From the NCBI RefSeq assembly GCF_030272615.1, contig NC_081412.1, forward strand, positions 542,770,335 to 542,834,334: a stretch of 64,000 nt of DNA, in the 5' to 3' direction. A program made the translations under genes and the position numbers. Positions 22,900 through 35,275 of the stretch are shown one piece after another. Within the stretch, counting starts at the first letter, position 1. The number at the start of each line of letters is the position of its first letter. The notes beneath the pieces are model-generated. The model made no database searches and was not told the origin of the DNA. It saw only the letters and a list, made by a program, of their open reading frames with translations. Source of the DNA: Cryptomeria japonica (taxonomy: Eukaryota; Streptophyta; Pinopsida; Cupressales; Cupressaceae).

Positions 22900-25700
22900 C
22901 AATTGGTTTGATCCATAGAGGAAGAAGAGGTTAGAGGGTTTGAAGGATAAAATAGATAGTACCTAGAAGATGCTATGGTGAACCATCATGGGAAGAGCAA
23001 TATTGTGGCTATGGGTGAAAACAAAATCCCGATTGGAAAAATGGAAAGGAAAGGGAAACAGAGCTTCAGGATGCACTCAAAACATCAAAAGTTTTGATCC
23101 GAGGAAAGCCATAGGAATAAAATAGAAAAGGATCTATGTTATTAGATTAATCAAATAGGGTTTTTGAAAAGGAAAATAGAAGGGTGATTGGATTGTAGAG
23201 AATGCAAAATGCAAGGAAAGGAATATGGAAGAAAATAATCCCCGGGAGTAAATTCTTTGTAATGCCATCAGAACTAATGACCCTGATAGTTAATCATTTG
23301 AAGGAGTTAGCTTTGATAGTCAAATTATGTGGGGAGAATGGAAATGAGACAAAGATAATCAAATGGTAGAGGAAGGCTTACCCAGAAAAGATATCTATTC
23401 GTCCTTTGGAAAATGGATTTTTTCTTCTAGAATGCATAGATATGAATTTGAAACTAGATATAATCTATGGGAGGCCAAGGTTTTTTAAAGGATCTAACTT
23501 TCACAAAATAAATTGGACTCCAAATTTTTACCCTTTTGAATATAGGATAAATAATGCAACTAAATATCTTAGTTTGGTAATGTTCGAAATTGACACTCAT
23601 CTGGTGGCTTCTGATGGTTGATTATTGGTTTAGGGTTGTCATTGATGGAAAATCCTCATGAGATTCCCATCTGGTAATCACAGATCTTGATTTACAGAAG
23701 AGGATGTCAACTAGTAGCCAGTTAACCGGTATTTCAGGATGAAAAAGGTAGTTTTGGTCTGGAATCTTTCTGGTGATTGCAGAGCTATGAATCATGTTTG
23801 GGATGATTGGGCCAACATAGAGACATCATTCTATTATTTTTTTGGTGATCCACATTTATCTTTGGTAATGCAGTCAAGTCGACATATGATTACATGTTAC
23901 ATTATCAGGCCGCCAAGGTAAATGATCTATTTTGTGATTGTGGATATATAAGACTGGTGTAGATGATCTTTTTAGTGTATGATATGATTGTATGCGAGTG
24001 AGTTGTGATTGAGAATCTATTTTGGCACAGTTTCACGTGTGCATTCTTGATTCGGTAGTTGACTAAGACAGTGAACATGGAAGAACAGAGCAAAACAATA
24101 GAGGTGATTTAGTAAGTGTATTTAGAACTTAACCGTAACTCATCCAAGCATTATAGATTCTATTTTGGAGTTCATTTTTTGTAATTCATCATTGTCATTA
24201 ACAGTAAGGTGTTGAGCCTTCCAGGGTTGTAGCCCTTATTGTATTTGAGCAGTGATTTCAAGGCAGTGAGCCTGAATGCTTGTACATTCCCCATATTGTA
24301 ATATTGTTTTTCTACAAGTGATAGTGGAATAATATTGTGGGTTCAAATCCCACCGTGGTTTTTCTCATTTGGGTTTCCATGTAAAAATCCAGTGTTATGA
24401 TTTTGTGGTTGATTGTTTTATGTTCCTGCATTTCAGTTTCATGTTTATGCTTTTGATGGTTTAAAGTTAAGTCTGAAAATTTGCTAACCGGTAAATCACC
24501 AACTCACCCCCTGCCTCTAAGTGATTCCAATAGGTGGGACTACCAGAAAAATACTAGAGTGGGGAGGCCATAATATAGATAGGTTATGCCCTTAGCTCCT
24601 TCCTAGGAGTGGAAGAAGATTTCCTTAATGGCAACTTAGCTAATGTTGTAAATAATTATATAGAAATATCTAGACGTGGGTATCTATAACAACCTTGATT
24701 ATTTTTGATATGGGAAGATAGAAACAAAAGTTCAACCTTTTGCAAGATAAATAGCTTGGAAAATGCCACCTAAGAGGAAATATGCAAGTGACTAGATGGA
24801 AAGAGGTAGAATAATCCCAACCAAAACAAAAGCATATTGACTTAAATGTTTCAGGGAAAGAAGTTTAAGTTCTTCATTTAGAGGAAAATAATGGAAGTCC
24901 CTTAGAAAAAAGGAAACAATCATCATTTGGAAAGGTGGTGGATAAGGATGTGACTAGAACTATTCAGAAGGGTGAAAGGATTGTAGACCTTCTCCCAAAC
25001 AATGAAAGGGACAAGGAGGTGGAGTTAGTGGTACTCCTAAAGGATACAAAGGACTTAAGGGAGACCATAATTCAACAACTAGAGGAAATTATGAATGAAT
25101 CTATGATAAAAAGTAAGGATATTTTAGAGGTAGAGTGGTCCAATATTTGTCAAAATTTGTTTTAGAAAAAGAAGGAATATAGCATAAGGTAGACATGCAA
25201 GAAAAACAACTCAACATTAGTGATGGAGAAGATATAGGTGGTCAATTTGTCATGAAAACTAGTAATAGGGAGGGGAAATAGAGGCAGTAAAGATGTAGAT
25301 AAGGATGAATAGATAATGAAAGATGTCATTAATAATGGGGCATAAAATGGTGAGAGCATGCCTTTGGAAAGAGGAGTTTTTGAGAGAGGATGCAAAAAGC
25401 CTAAAAACATAAATAAAAATTTCTCTCACCTCTCCAAACATAGGAGAACTCTAGATATAGAAAAGAGGGACCCAATCAAAAGAGTTTGCATGGAATCAAC
25501 AAAAGGTAACATCATTGGAAGATGAAGTGGTGAATTTGCAAGAGTTAGATTTTGATGAAGCTATGATCCTAGAAGAAAGAATGTTACAACAACTTCAGCC
25601 TAAAATTAAGGGTCCTAGAATCAAGGAAAACAAGGAAAAGAGGACCAAACTCAAATAAATAAAAAATGATAATAAGTATCCATGGCCAATTGAGCTGCGA
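22900..25700 (+). pseudogene. LINE ORF1 remnant (DUF4283-like), interrupted
   Basis: Coding-like sequence is best seen at 23395-23580 (N-G-F-F-L-L-E near 23410, then W-T-P-N-F near 23515), the plant LINE ORF1 domain. The frame resumes after the solo LTR at 24538 with G-L-P-E-K-Y, the place where the family has its G-L-P-x-E-Y-W block, so the LTR landed inside this domain. Lys/Glu-rich sequence to 25700 would be the ORF1 tail. Many stops; no intact zinc knuckle found. The predicted role in the family is RNA binding. Confidence 0.6.
23581..24532 (+). mobile_element. Copia solo LTR inside LINE ORF1
   Basis: 952 bp from TGTTCGAAATTGACAC to ATTCCAATA (canonical TG...CA changed to TG...TA). It is the same family as the minus-strand LTR at 5785-6745. 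Flanks are GGTAA (23576-23580) and GGTGG (24533-24537), a 5-bp duplication with two G-to-A changes. The LINE frame reads through when the LTR is ignored. It contains the copia GTGG...CCAT hairpin motif at 24355-24380. No internal region is left, so LTR-LTR recombination removed it. Confidence 0.8.
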
Positions 25701-25764
25701 GGAAGTCAAACTCAAGAAAGGAGAAATCAAGCATAGGGAAGGGGCTCAACCTTCTCAACACTCA

Positions 25765-28700
25765 ATGAAGATAATTACATGGAATTTTAGGGGCATCAAT
25801 GCTCATAACAAATGGCGTTTGATCAAGTGACAAATTGGTCAAGCAAAAGAAAACATATGCCTTTTACATGAAACAAAATTAAAAATAGAAGAAAGTAATA
25901 AGATTTTAAACAACAGGAAACAATGGAGAGGGTATTTTGTGGAATTTGATGGAGCTTTAGGGTGGATAGGAGTTATTTGAAATCTTCTCAAAGTAGAAGG
26001 CCTAGTGTTGGAAGACAATAAGTGGTGGATTTTGATGAGATGTAGAATGCTTCATAGAAATGAAAAGTTATTCCTCATTAATGTATACAACCCAATCCCA
26101 ACTATATAGAAAAGAGAATTGTGGTAGTAGCTTACTAAAAAAATTGAGAATTTTAGAGGGGAAAAGGGTATTATAGAAAGAGACTTTAATGCCATCGGGA
26201 ATAATTAAGAAAATATGGGTGGTTTAAGGAGAGTAACAATGTCACAGTTTGAGTTCCAAATGTTCATAGACAATAATTAGTTGTAGGATCTACACACAAG
26301 AAATGGGACCTTTACATGGACAAATCGAAGGAAGGGATTTACAAACATCATAGAAAGGATTGACAAATTTTTGAGTGTGGGATGTTGGGATGATCAAATG
26401 CAATACCATTAAGTCTTAATCTTTCCATTCACAAGATCAGACCACTATCTAGTCCAATTAATCATCTATCAAGATGATAATGCTGCAGGTTACCCCTTTA
26501 AATTTGAAAACATGTGGTTAAGAGAGTCAGAACTAAAGGACTGGAAGTGGTATGGTGGAAGGATATAAAGTATGAATACCAATCCTAAATTTTCCAACTT
26601 AGCAAAAGCTAAAGTATATTAAAACTAAGTTAATGGAGTGGAATAAAGCCCATTTCAAAAATATTTTAAAAAAATTAGAGAGTAGAGAATGGGATTTCAA
26701 AGATTAATGAACTCATTATTAACAAAGGTATGAGATGAGGAATATGAAAGAGAGAAGGCTTTGAAAGTGGATTTATATGAACTATTGACAAGGGAGGAGC
26801 GTTTCTGGAGATAGAAATCCTGGGAAATATGGCTCAAAGAAGGAGACAACAATACTATATTTTTTGATAAAATAAGAATTGCCAATAAGCAAAGAAGTAG
26901 ATTCACAAATATTAGAAGAGAAGATGGGAAATTCAATCAAAATTGGAAGAGGCCAATAAAGAGGCAGTCCTATATTTTTAGTTAAAATTAAATGGCGAGG
27001 AGTTTATAAATAGTGAGGACAAAGAGGACTTTTTGGGGGCTATTCCTTCCATTATCACAGATGAACAGAATAAGGATGTATCCAAAAAGATTTCGAAGGA
27101 TAAATTCAAGGAGGCAATTTTCCAAATGAATGCAGACAAAGCCCCAAGCCTAGATGGATTTCCAAGTTTTTTTCAATACTTTTGGGATATAGTAGGAGAA
27201 GATGTATTTAAGGTGGTGGAAGAATCAAGAAATAAAAAATTGTCTTCAGAGCCTTAAGTCATACATTTTTAGCACTAATCTAAAAAAATAGAGAAGTTAA
27301 ATCTATGAATGATTTTAGGCTGATTACGTTATGCAACACAGTTTATAAGATAATATCTAAAATCATTGCAAATAGATCAAGAAGATATTATTAAGTTCAA
27401 TTATTTCAAAACAGAAGAGTTCTTTAGCCTTGGGAAGATCAATTATTTCAAAAGAGAAGAGTTCTTTAGCCTTGGGAAGATCAATTATTGAAGGTATCAT
27501 ATTATCCCATGAAGCAATTCATTCAAAAAGGAAAACCAAACAAGCAAGTATGATTTTAAAACTTGATATCCTCAAGGAATATGATTCAATACATAGGGGT
27601 TTTTTTTGTGAAGTGTTGAAGAAATTTGGATTTAGTGGTGGTTTGATTGAATGGATTAATAGTTGGATCTCAAGCCCCAAATTTTTAATCTTTATGAATG
27701 GAGTAATCCATTGTTTCTTTATCTTGAAAAGAGGTATCAGAAAGGCGATCCTATCTACCCCTTTATTTTCATTATCATGGTAGAAAATTTAGGGAGATAT
27801 ATTAACAGGATAAAGAGGTCTAGAAAATGACATGGGATGATGGTGGTAGCTGGAATATAACCTATTTCTCACTAGCAATTTATAGATGAGATGATGTTAT
27901 TTGGTAAGTCTAGTAGGGGGAATAAAAAAATATTAAAAGCCTCCTTAAAAGATATTGTGAAGCTTCAGACCAACATATTATTTGGAGTCAGCCAGAGGTT
28001 TTCTTCTTAATACCCAGCCTAGCCTTCAAGAACATATAGTTAAAATCATAAATCTGAAAGTAGCAAGTTTCCTTGGATTTTTTTTTGAAACTCCATTATT
28101 TGCTAGAATCAACAAGAAAGATTATTAGGAAAATCTAATAAGCAAATGTTATGATAAAATGGGATCTTGGAAAGGGAAATGGTTGTCTTCATCTGGGAAA
28201 TTTTTAATGATTATGGTAGTTTTATCAGCCATTCTAATATACTTGATGTCCTGCCTAAAATTCTGATGGTAGTAGAAGAGGAATGAAACAAGATTATGAG
28301 AAGATTCCTTTGGAATGGTTTGAGTGGGGAGAATAAAGTTCCATTATTAGCATGGGAAATATTTTTCACTCCAAAAGAAGTGGGCGCTACTTGTGTAAGA
28401 AAAATTATGATTATGAATCTAGCAATGAAGGCTAAATTATTTTGGAATATGCATACCAAAGGTGATCAGAAATGGGTTAGATACCTATGAAGAAAGTATT
28501 GAAATTTTGATGACCCCACTTGAATTTTGACAATAATGGATCCCCCAAGAGGCTCAACTATTTGGAATTGTATTTTGTATTCTAGAGATGTAATAACCAA
28601 GCATGAAACATGAGAGGTTGGTAATGGTTAGAATGCTTCATTCTAGACTTATTCATCAAATGACTATGAGACTTTGGAAAATGTCCTTGATATAAAAGAG

Positions 28701-29963
28701 ATTAAAAAAGAGACTATTTGTATTTGGGAGATGAAAGTGAATAATTATGGATCAGTAATCTTAAAGGATGGAATAAGCCAATTGCAATGGAAATCACTAG
28801 AGGAATTAGATGTTCCAAGGGAATAGAGTGAGTCCTTAAATAGGTTGCTAAGTCAGAGGATTGTTGTCCTATCCAAAAAAATGGATAGAGTAAGGTGGTG
28901 TGGTTCTAAGTCTAGATCATATAAAGTTACTTTATGTTATAAAATCAAAGAAACTACAATATCTAGAGAAGGATGGTCTTATAAATTGTTAAAGAATAAG
29001 CATTGTTTCTTAAAGGTAGGGGTGTTTGCATAGCTGGAAATTCAAGAAAAATTTCTTACAAAAGATAGATTGGAGAAAATGGGTATTCATGGTGTAGGTA
29101 GATGTATTTTGTGTAAGAAGTAGTCCAAAATACTGAATCATTTATTTCTTTGTTGCCCTTATGGTATTAAATTTTGGAACCACTTTTTAGGCAAACCGAA
29201 TTTTCAATTTCCTCTCCCACAGCACTTAATTGATAGGTTTAAGATTTTGGCAAGTATGAGAAGTAAGGGTATGTTTGAATGATTGTGGAAAATTATACCC
29301 TCTATAGTTATATGGGAAATATAGAAGGAGTAGAATCATAGAATCTTTTAGGACAAAGAGATGTCAGAGGATCATTTATGTCTCAAGATAGAGGAACAAA
29401 TTGTGAAACTATTAAACGTTGCAGAAAAATATAGAATGGCTAAGGAAAATATATTCACTAAATGGGATGAGGTTATGTCTAAGAAGTTTAATGGTCTATT
29501 AATTTTGACATCCTTAGCATGAGGTAATATTAGAAACTCCTCACTTTCAAGGAAAGAGATCAAATGGTAAACCCCTCAGAAAGGTTGGATTAAAATTAGT
29601 TTTGATGGACTAGCCAAAGGGAACCTAGGTTAGGGTTGAATGGGATGTGTTGCGTGTGATGAAGAGGGAAAAATCATTGTGGAAGAGAATAGCATTAGGT
29701 GAAACCCCTAATAACATGGTGGAAATTAGAGAAGCTCTGCTTGGATTTTAGATGGGAATTAAAATTGGAGCTATGAAAATTTATCTTGAAGGTGACTATG
29801 ATAATCATTAATGCCATTAGAAATAATAAGCCACCCAACTAGATGCTTGTGCACTAGCTTTATCCAATAAAAGAATTGATTAATAAGTTGGAAGACCTTA
29901 AAATTAGCCATATTTATAAAGAGAGGAATGAACTAGAAAATAACTTAGAAAATAATTCTATTA
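25765..29963 (+). pseudogene. LINE ORF2: endonuclease, RT, zinc finger, RNase H
   Basis: Starts at the ATG at 25765 (M-K-I-I-T-W-N-F-R-G). Endonuclease 25765-26500: H-E-T-K near 25870, R-D-F-N near 26180, and the catalytic S-D-H at 26437-26445 kept. RT 26950-28500: the A-D-K-A-P block near 27138; K-E-Y-D near 27570; the F-A-D-D block near 27880 reads F-I-D-E, so the second catalytic Asp is Glu; thumb W-K-G-K-W-L-S-S-S-G-K near 28170. Zinc finger C-X2-C...H-X4-C at about 29100-29155. RNase H from 29575 (K-I-S-F-D-G). Stops and shifts throughout. The gene is split at 29968 by a solo LTR. Confidence 0.8.
27398..27481 (+). repeat. 42-bp tandem duplication in LINE RT
   Basis: Two adjacent 42-bp copies (27398-27439, 27440-27481) differing at about one base, followed by the start of a third (CAATTATT). 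42 bp is 14 codons, so the frame is kept. It lies in the RT fingers part. Confidence 0.9.
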
Positions 29964-31043
29964 GATAGAAAAATTAGGGTTTCCACCCCAAAAATAATGA
30001 AAATTGCCAATTTTGTGACTTAGGGATCATTACATTAAAAAGAGGGTTGAATCCAATGGATTTAGTCACAAAGCAGCAATGATAAGGACTGAAAGTACTA
30101 ATTGGATTCAAGGGGTGGATTTGTATACCCTCTTTTGGGAGTTGAATTGATGAAGTTAGAGTAATGTGTTGAAAATGAAAGTAAAAAACATATAAACAAT
30201 AAGCTACAATCATCGGATTAAGGCACACACTTGGATTTGAGAAATATAAGCAGATTCAGACATGATCTCGAGAAAAGCTCCAAAAATGTTAAGACCGTGC
30301 CTAAATTTACCCTGGTCCTTCGAACTTTTTGCACACCAAAAGGGGTCAATTCGTTTCTGCAAATAATGCTGATTTTGAGGATCATAGCTTTGTACCTATT
30401 TCTTCCACATAGAAAGAAAGGAAAATAGGTTGGGAATAGGGGCTTGACTAAGTCAAACCCTAGTTTTGAAATTAACCATGAAATAGAGATAAAGATAATT
30501 GAATTGCTGTAAATGAAGATTCTCCTTTTGAGGGAGATGCTGAATAATGATTGAAAATCAAAGATATATCTCCTTGTGAAGTTTTATTTGTCTTTATATG
30601 AGATTAGGGTTTCATGAAGTCTTTGATAAAATAGGATGTAAATATCCACTTCAATGCTTGAATCTTGACTTTGTTGCTACTCCACGACTTGAAGGAAGAC
30701 TGATTACTTGCTCAATTTCTTAAATGATTGAATGCTTGATCTCATGTGTGTTATGTATGCTTACTTATTAAAATGAGAGAGGAACGACTCCTTTTATGCT
30801 TGGCCATCAAAAAACTTACTAATATTTTGACATGAGCTGAAACAAAGCTAGGTTTCTCACTTAAAATTGAAATATAAAAAAGGGTTTTAAAAGGGGTCCA
30901 ATTATGGAGGACCAAAGTGTGAGAGTTGAGAAATACAACACCACAGGAGCCTAAAGATCTCTGCAAGCTGATTAACCTGTTACAAGGAGAAGCAAGGAAG
31001 CAAATAACAAAAAAGAAATACACAAAAAATATGCTAAAAAAGA

Positions 31044-31284
31044 TGAGAGCTCAATATTCACAAAATGTTTAATGTGATAATGGAATTATACAAAAGAAAA
31101 TAATCCAACATCTAATAGGTCAAGAAACCCTGAAAAGGAAAACCTAGGCTTGCACATAATAATTAATAAAAGAATTAATTATTGTGCACCTAAAGTTAGC
31201 TTAAGTGTAAAAGAGATAAAGGGAACTTAAATAATTAAACAAATATTGTTTAATTAATCAAGTAAAGACCTGGATACTCTAACA
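31044..31284 (-). repeat. Left 241-bp LTR of small element
   Basis: Matches 32725-32965 with the same length. It holds two short inverted repeats, AATTAAACAA/TTGTTTAATT and AATAATTAAT/ATTAATTATT, kept in both copies. Confidence 0.8.
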
Positions 31285-32724
31285 CCCCCCCTTAAGATAG
31301 ACTTAGGGAGAAGCTAAAACCTAGAACAACTACTGAAAGCATGAAAGATGGGTCCCGACAACAAGGCCTGATTAGGTACCCAAATACAACCAAATCTCTA
31401 TGAACAGGAGAAATGGAGAAAACCATGTGGGAAAAAAATCTACTCCAAACAGAGATGGAAAAGCAAGAAGAAGGACTGAAAAAGTCTCCAAACAAGAATG
31501 TTCCAAAAGATAGGAACAAGAGAAGATCAGAAGAATCACTGAAGCATGAAGAACCTGCAAACACTGTCAAAGAAGAACTACTGATCTGAAGAACCTCCAC
31601 TAAAATAGAACATGACCAGGTAGAGAAGACTGTAATCTATATGAGTGCCTTCAAATGACATTACTCAAATCAGAAGGAAAACAAAGGCAAACAACTGAAC
31701 TCAAAGATATAGATGGCATGAGAAACCAAAGCCTGAAGAGCTGATCAATCGAACCATGAAATCATAAGAACCAATAGGACAAACCTCCCCATAATGCTGG
31801 AAAGGGAGAGGGACAGGTACATTGAAAAGAACGAACAACAAGAAGTGCATGATGAAGAAACAGGAACATCGAAGGTGCAGAGATAGTACATAGTGTCATG
31901 GAAGGAACACTCACTTAAAAAAGTTAGATGGCAAACAAGGCAAACATCAACTCCCTCATGGCACTTTAAAAGTAGTGCATGTACAATAAGGCACAAGATG
32001 TGCAAGATCCCAAGTAAACAATGGATGATGGCACTTTAACTCAGTGCATTTGTATAAAATAAGATAAAATGATAATAAAACTAGAAACAAAAAGAAGAGC
32101 CAAAACCGAGACATCCTACTCAGAGAAGAGATCCCAGGACCTGAAACAACCAAGATATCCACAGAGTGCTGAAAAGAAAAAAAATGAAGAAAATATTCTT
32201 GGACCATAATCTGGAAAGAAAACTTATATTTCAAGAAAGTAAATAGGACAATCTTTCCAACGATATAAATTTTTCAAAAAATGGAGTTCAGATGCTCATT
32301 CTATGGCCCTGGAAGTGCAAAACGGAGAACCCAATTTGACTGGAAATAAGTATAGTCAAACAAAAAAATTGGAAAAAAATTCCAACACCACGAGGTCTGG
32401 CTCAGAACCAGCTTTTCGATGCCTATTCATTTTTTAAAAAATGACTTTGTTTGCCCAAGTTATGGCGGAAAAACCAACCCCCCCCAAAAGGCAAGAGGGA
32501 GGAGGGCTAGAGGTAGGGCCGGGCAGAGGTGGCCCATGGGTAGCGCTCTGGTGGCGGAGCTGCTAAACTAGGAAGCGGCTGGGGGCCGGTGAGTAGGAGA
32601 AGACCGGTGGTTTGGGGGCCAACAACGGTGAGTAGAGGCCAGCGACGATGGGGGGAGGCCGATGGCGGCGGGGGTCGACAGTGGTGGGAGAGGCCAACGG
32701 GGGCCAGGGGCCGGAGGAAATAGG

Positions 32725-32965
32725 TGAGAGCTCAATATTCACAAAAAGAGTAATGTGATAATGGAATTATACAAAGAAAAATATTCCAACCTCTAATAGG
32801 TAAAGAAACCCTAAAAAGTAAAACTTAGGCTTGCACATAATAATTAATAAAAGAATTAATTATTATGCACCTAAAGTTAGCTTAAGTGTAAAAGAGATAA
32901 AGAGAACTTAAATAATTAAACAAATATTGTTTAATTAATCAAGTAAAGACCCGAATACTCTAACA
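32725..32965 (-). repeat. Right 241-bp LTR of small element
   Basis: Partner of 31044-31284; starts TGAGAGCTCAATATTC and ends ACTCTAACA on the plus strand. It borders directly on the GC-rich repeat of the host LTR. Confidence 0.8.
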
Positions 32966-33363
32966 CAAAGCATGGCGCCCTGGTCCTAATTAGAACCAGG
33001 GTGTGGTGCTTAGGACCTACCCCAATTTAGGGCTAGGACAAGGTGCTCAATTGATGTTTGAGGTAATAATGAAGTCATACTTGAGTGATATGAGAAAAAT
33101 CAGGTCCTAGTTAGGCTTAGGGGTGCAAATGCTAAGGTAGGGACCCAAATTTGGTCAAAATTATATAGGGGTGCAATTTAAGGACACTACAGATAGAAGA
33201 AAATTTTTAAACCATCAAAAGGAAGATAGGTCATCAAGAAACACTAGTTGCAAACACATAGTAAATTGTAATGATAGTAAATATAACTAGATTACCATCA
33301 CTATGTGAAATGTATCTTTGGAATCTAGATGTTAATTCATAGATAATAGTTACCAAAAAAAAA

Positions 33364-34539
33364 GTCATTCCAAGTATAAAGACAATCAATAGAGAGAGGG
33401 AGAGAGATATGAATGATAGAGAGAGATAGGAAGGGTGAAAAATAAATTAAATATATATGAGTTATACAGAGATATGAAGATATAGATAAAGAGGGACAAA
33501 GAGAAAAAAATTGTAGGGAGATATAGAAAGAGGGAATGCTCAAGAGAGAAAAAGATTGAGATAGAAAATGGGAGAGATAGAGAGATACATATAACTTAAA
33601 GCGAGAGGGGTTTGTTTTGACTTGTCTAATTCTCTCTTGAGTAATAGAATGTTGGTACATGAATGGTAGTGATTCATTAAAGTACTTGCAATAATTCAAA
33701 TAGGAAGCAGCTAAGTGCTACCCATAAACTCTCTTCTCTTAATATCCAATGTGTTTCCTTGATGATAGTAACCTTCAACTTTTTGTTTTTCAATATTATT
33801 TGTTAGTTGATAAAATTAAACATAGAAATTATATTTGAATATAGTGAGCAAAAAAAAGTGTCACTGTTGGTTACCTACCTATTTATGTAACATCCTAAAA
33901 TTTCTTCAGTTTTTCTGCATGGTTTCCTGGATTTCTTTTAGGGAGAATATAAGCTAAAAGACTGCTAACTGATCTGTAAGGTGAAGGGAATGCTATTTTA
34001 ACTATGAAATATGTTGAGATAATTAAGGATTTTAATTTATGTTATTAGAATGAATTGGATATTTCTTGGTCCACATGGAATCAATTTTAGTTTGTCTTAT
34101 CGTGACATCAAGCATGGAACTGAGTTAATAGATTGCTTAGCTGTGCAATTGATTTCATCCTCATCCAAAAATATTTGTTGGGTATTTCTCATGTCTATGT
34201 AGGTGCTCTTACAATAAAATGTCTTCTCTATTAAGGGGAGTTGAGGTTTACGATGAGTAGATTTATTCATTGGTTGGTGATGTGCTTCAATCTCTATCAC
34301 AAATTTTAATTTTAAAGCAATTTATTTTTCAACAACTATTTGTAAAGTAGGTTGGAAATTTTTTAATTAATTTGTAAAATCCTCAATTTTAAATAATTTT
34401 ATAGAATACATGAAGCATCTATTTTTAGGCTTCATTAAGAAGTGAAATAAGAGGAGTGTTCCTTTCAAGTACTCTTATGGTGTGGCTTTATTAAGGCCTC
34501 TTGTGTTATTTGATTATTTTTTTTATAATTTAAATTAGT
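33364..34539. other. AT-rich spacer with GA-rich microsatellite
   Basis: Purine-rich, GAGA-type low-complexity DNA at about 33385-33600, then AT-rich sequence with no gene that I can support. The ORF at 33337-33699 on the minus strand is just the complement of the GA run. Confidence 0.6.
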
Positions 34540-35275
34540 TCTATATAATCAAAAGATTATAGTTACAAAATTATTAAATGAATTTTTTAACTGTAAAATA
34601 TAGATGGCACATTAATAGTTTTACGTTTTAAGCTAGCATTGAAGAAAAATAGTTGAAAATTTATTATGTGTCTGCTTGCATGAATTTTTTTTCTTTATTT
34701 TTCATTGACATTTATTTATTATAATGTCTCATCTAAAATTTCATTTTCAATTGTGTATGCTTTTAATAAATAGATTCTTCAAGATTGATATCTCTCAATA
34801 TATTTTATATAGATTATTAAGAATAGTTGTGCTAGCTGAGCTTCTATTTTTCATTGTAAATTAGGGATCCGGCATTAATTGTTTGAAATTTTAAGTTAAT
34901 ATTGAAGAGAAAGGGTTGACAATTTCTTCCATGTGATTTCTTGCATGAATAGTTTTATAACTCTAATTTTCATTACCATTTAATTGTTATAATGTCTCAT
35001 CTAAAATTTGATTCAAGATTTTTGTTATATTTAATATAGATTATTAAAGATAGAAATGCTAGTTATTTTTTATTCAATTTGATTCTATAAATCCAAAAAA
35101 TATAATTACAAGACTATCTAAATATTTATATTTTTTAAAAAGATATCCCACATTAATAGTTTAAAATTTAAAGTTAACATTGAAGAAGAAGGGTTGAATT
35201 TTTTATAACTCTAATTATCATTACCATTTAATTATTATAATGTCTCATGAAGATTTCATTCCAAGCCATGAATGT
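34540..35275. repeat. Three degenerate tandem units of about 250-270 bp
   Basis: The block ATAATGTCTCAT recurs at 34721, about 34989 and about 35238. Each time it is preceded by a CATT...ATTTA segment and, about 120 bp earlier, by CATTAATAGTTT or a variant plus a TTGAAGA segment. The spacing is about 268 then 249 bp. The units are strongly diverged. Confidence 0.65.

Larger units (their letters stand above)
31044..32965 (-). mobile_element. Small non-autonomous LTR retroelement
   Basis: Direct repeats of 241 bp at 31044-31284 and 32725-32965 start TG and end CA. The 1,440-bp interior has no gag or pol-like frame. On the minus strand the run CTTAAGGGGGGG precedes TGTTAG, which is the usual copia polypurine tract and LTR start, so minus orientation is favoured. 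I find no tRNA-iMet PBS at the other side. The interior has a GC-rich, Gly-codon-like block (32480-32724), very unlike the AT-rich surroundings. No clean target duplication (AAAGA against CAAAG). The long ORFs here (31292-32234, minus) show no domain. Confidence 0.7.
29969..33191 (-). mobile_element. Solo LTR of gag-only family with nested element
   Basis: On the minus strand it starts TGTAGTGTCCTTAAATTGC at 33191 and runs to 29969. It has the GC-rich repeat block (32975-33010), and the region 30450-30510 that corresponds to 59500-59540 (the AAACCCTAGTTTTGAAATTA-type block). The 5-bp flank GATAG is at 29964-29968 and 33192-33196. About 1.3 kb of LTR remains when the insertion at 31044-32965 is taken out, close to the 1.22-1.27 kb of the other copies. 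The 3' terminus is diverged. Confidence 0.7.
22890..33363 (+). mobile_element. Plus-strand LINE (L1-type) with nested insertions
   Basis: ORF1 remnant (22900-25700), ORF2 remnant (25765-29963, then 33197 on) and a nine-A run at 33355-33363 that may be the 3' tail. A copia solo LTR (23581-24532) and a solo LTR of the gag-only family (29969-33191) interrupt it; each is bounded by a 5-bp duplication, and LINE sequence continues across both when they are ignored. The start is approximate. Confidence 0.7.

Noticed and set aside
27398-27490. CRISPR-like repeat
   Set aside because: Two direct copies without spacers, inside a LINE in plant DNA; a tandem duplication.
31292-32234. Series of minus-strand ORFs of 60-100 codons inside the small LTR element
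   Set aside because: Ser/Leu/Phe-rich, overlapping in several frames and without any domain; best explained as chance ORFs in purine-rich DNA.
33337-33699. 120-codon minus-strand ORF rich in Ser, Leu and Phe
   Set aside because: Complement of a GA-rich microsatellite; low complexity.
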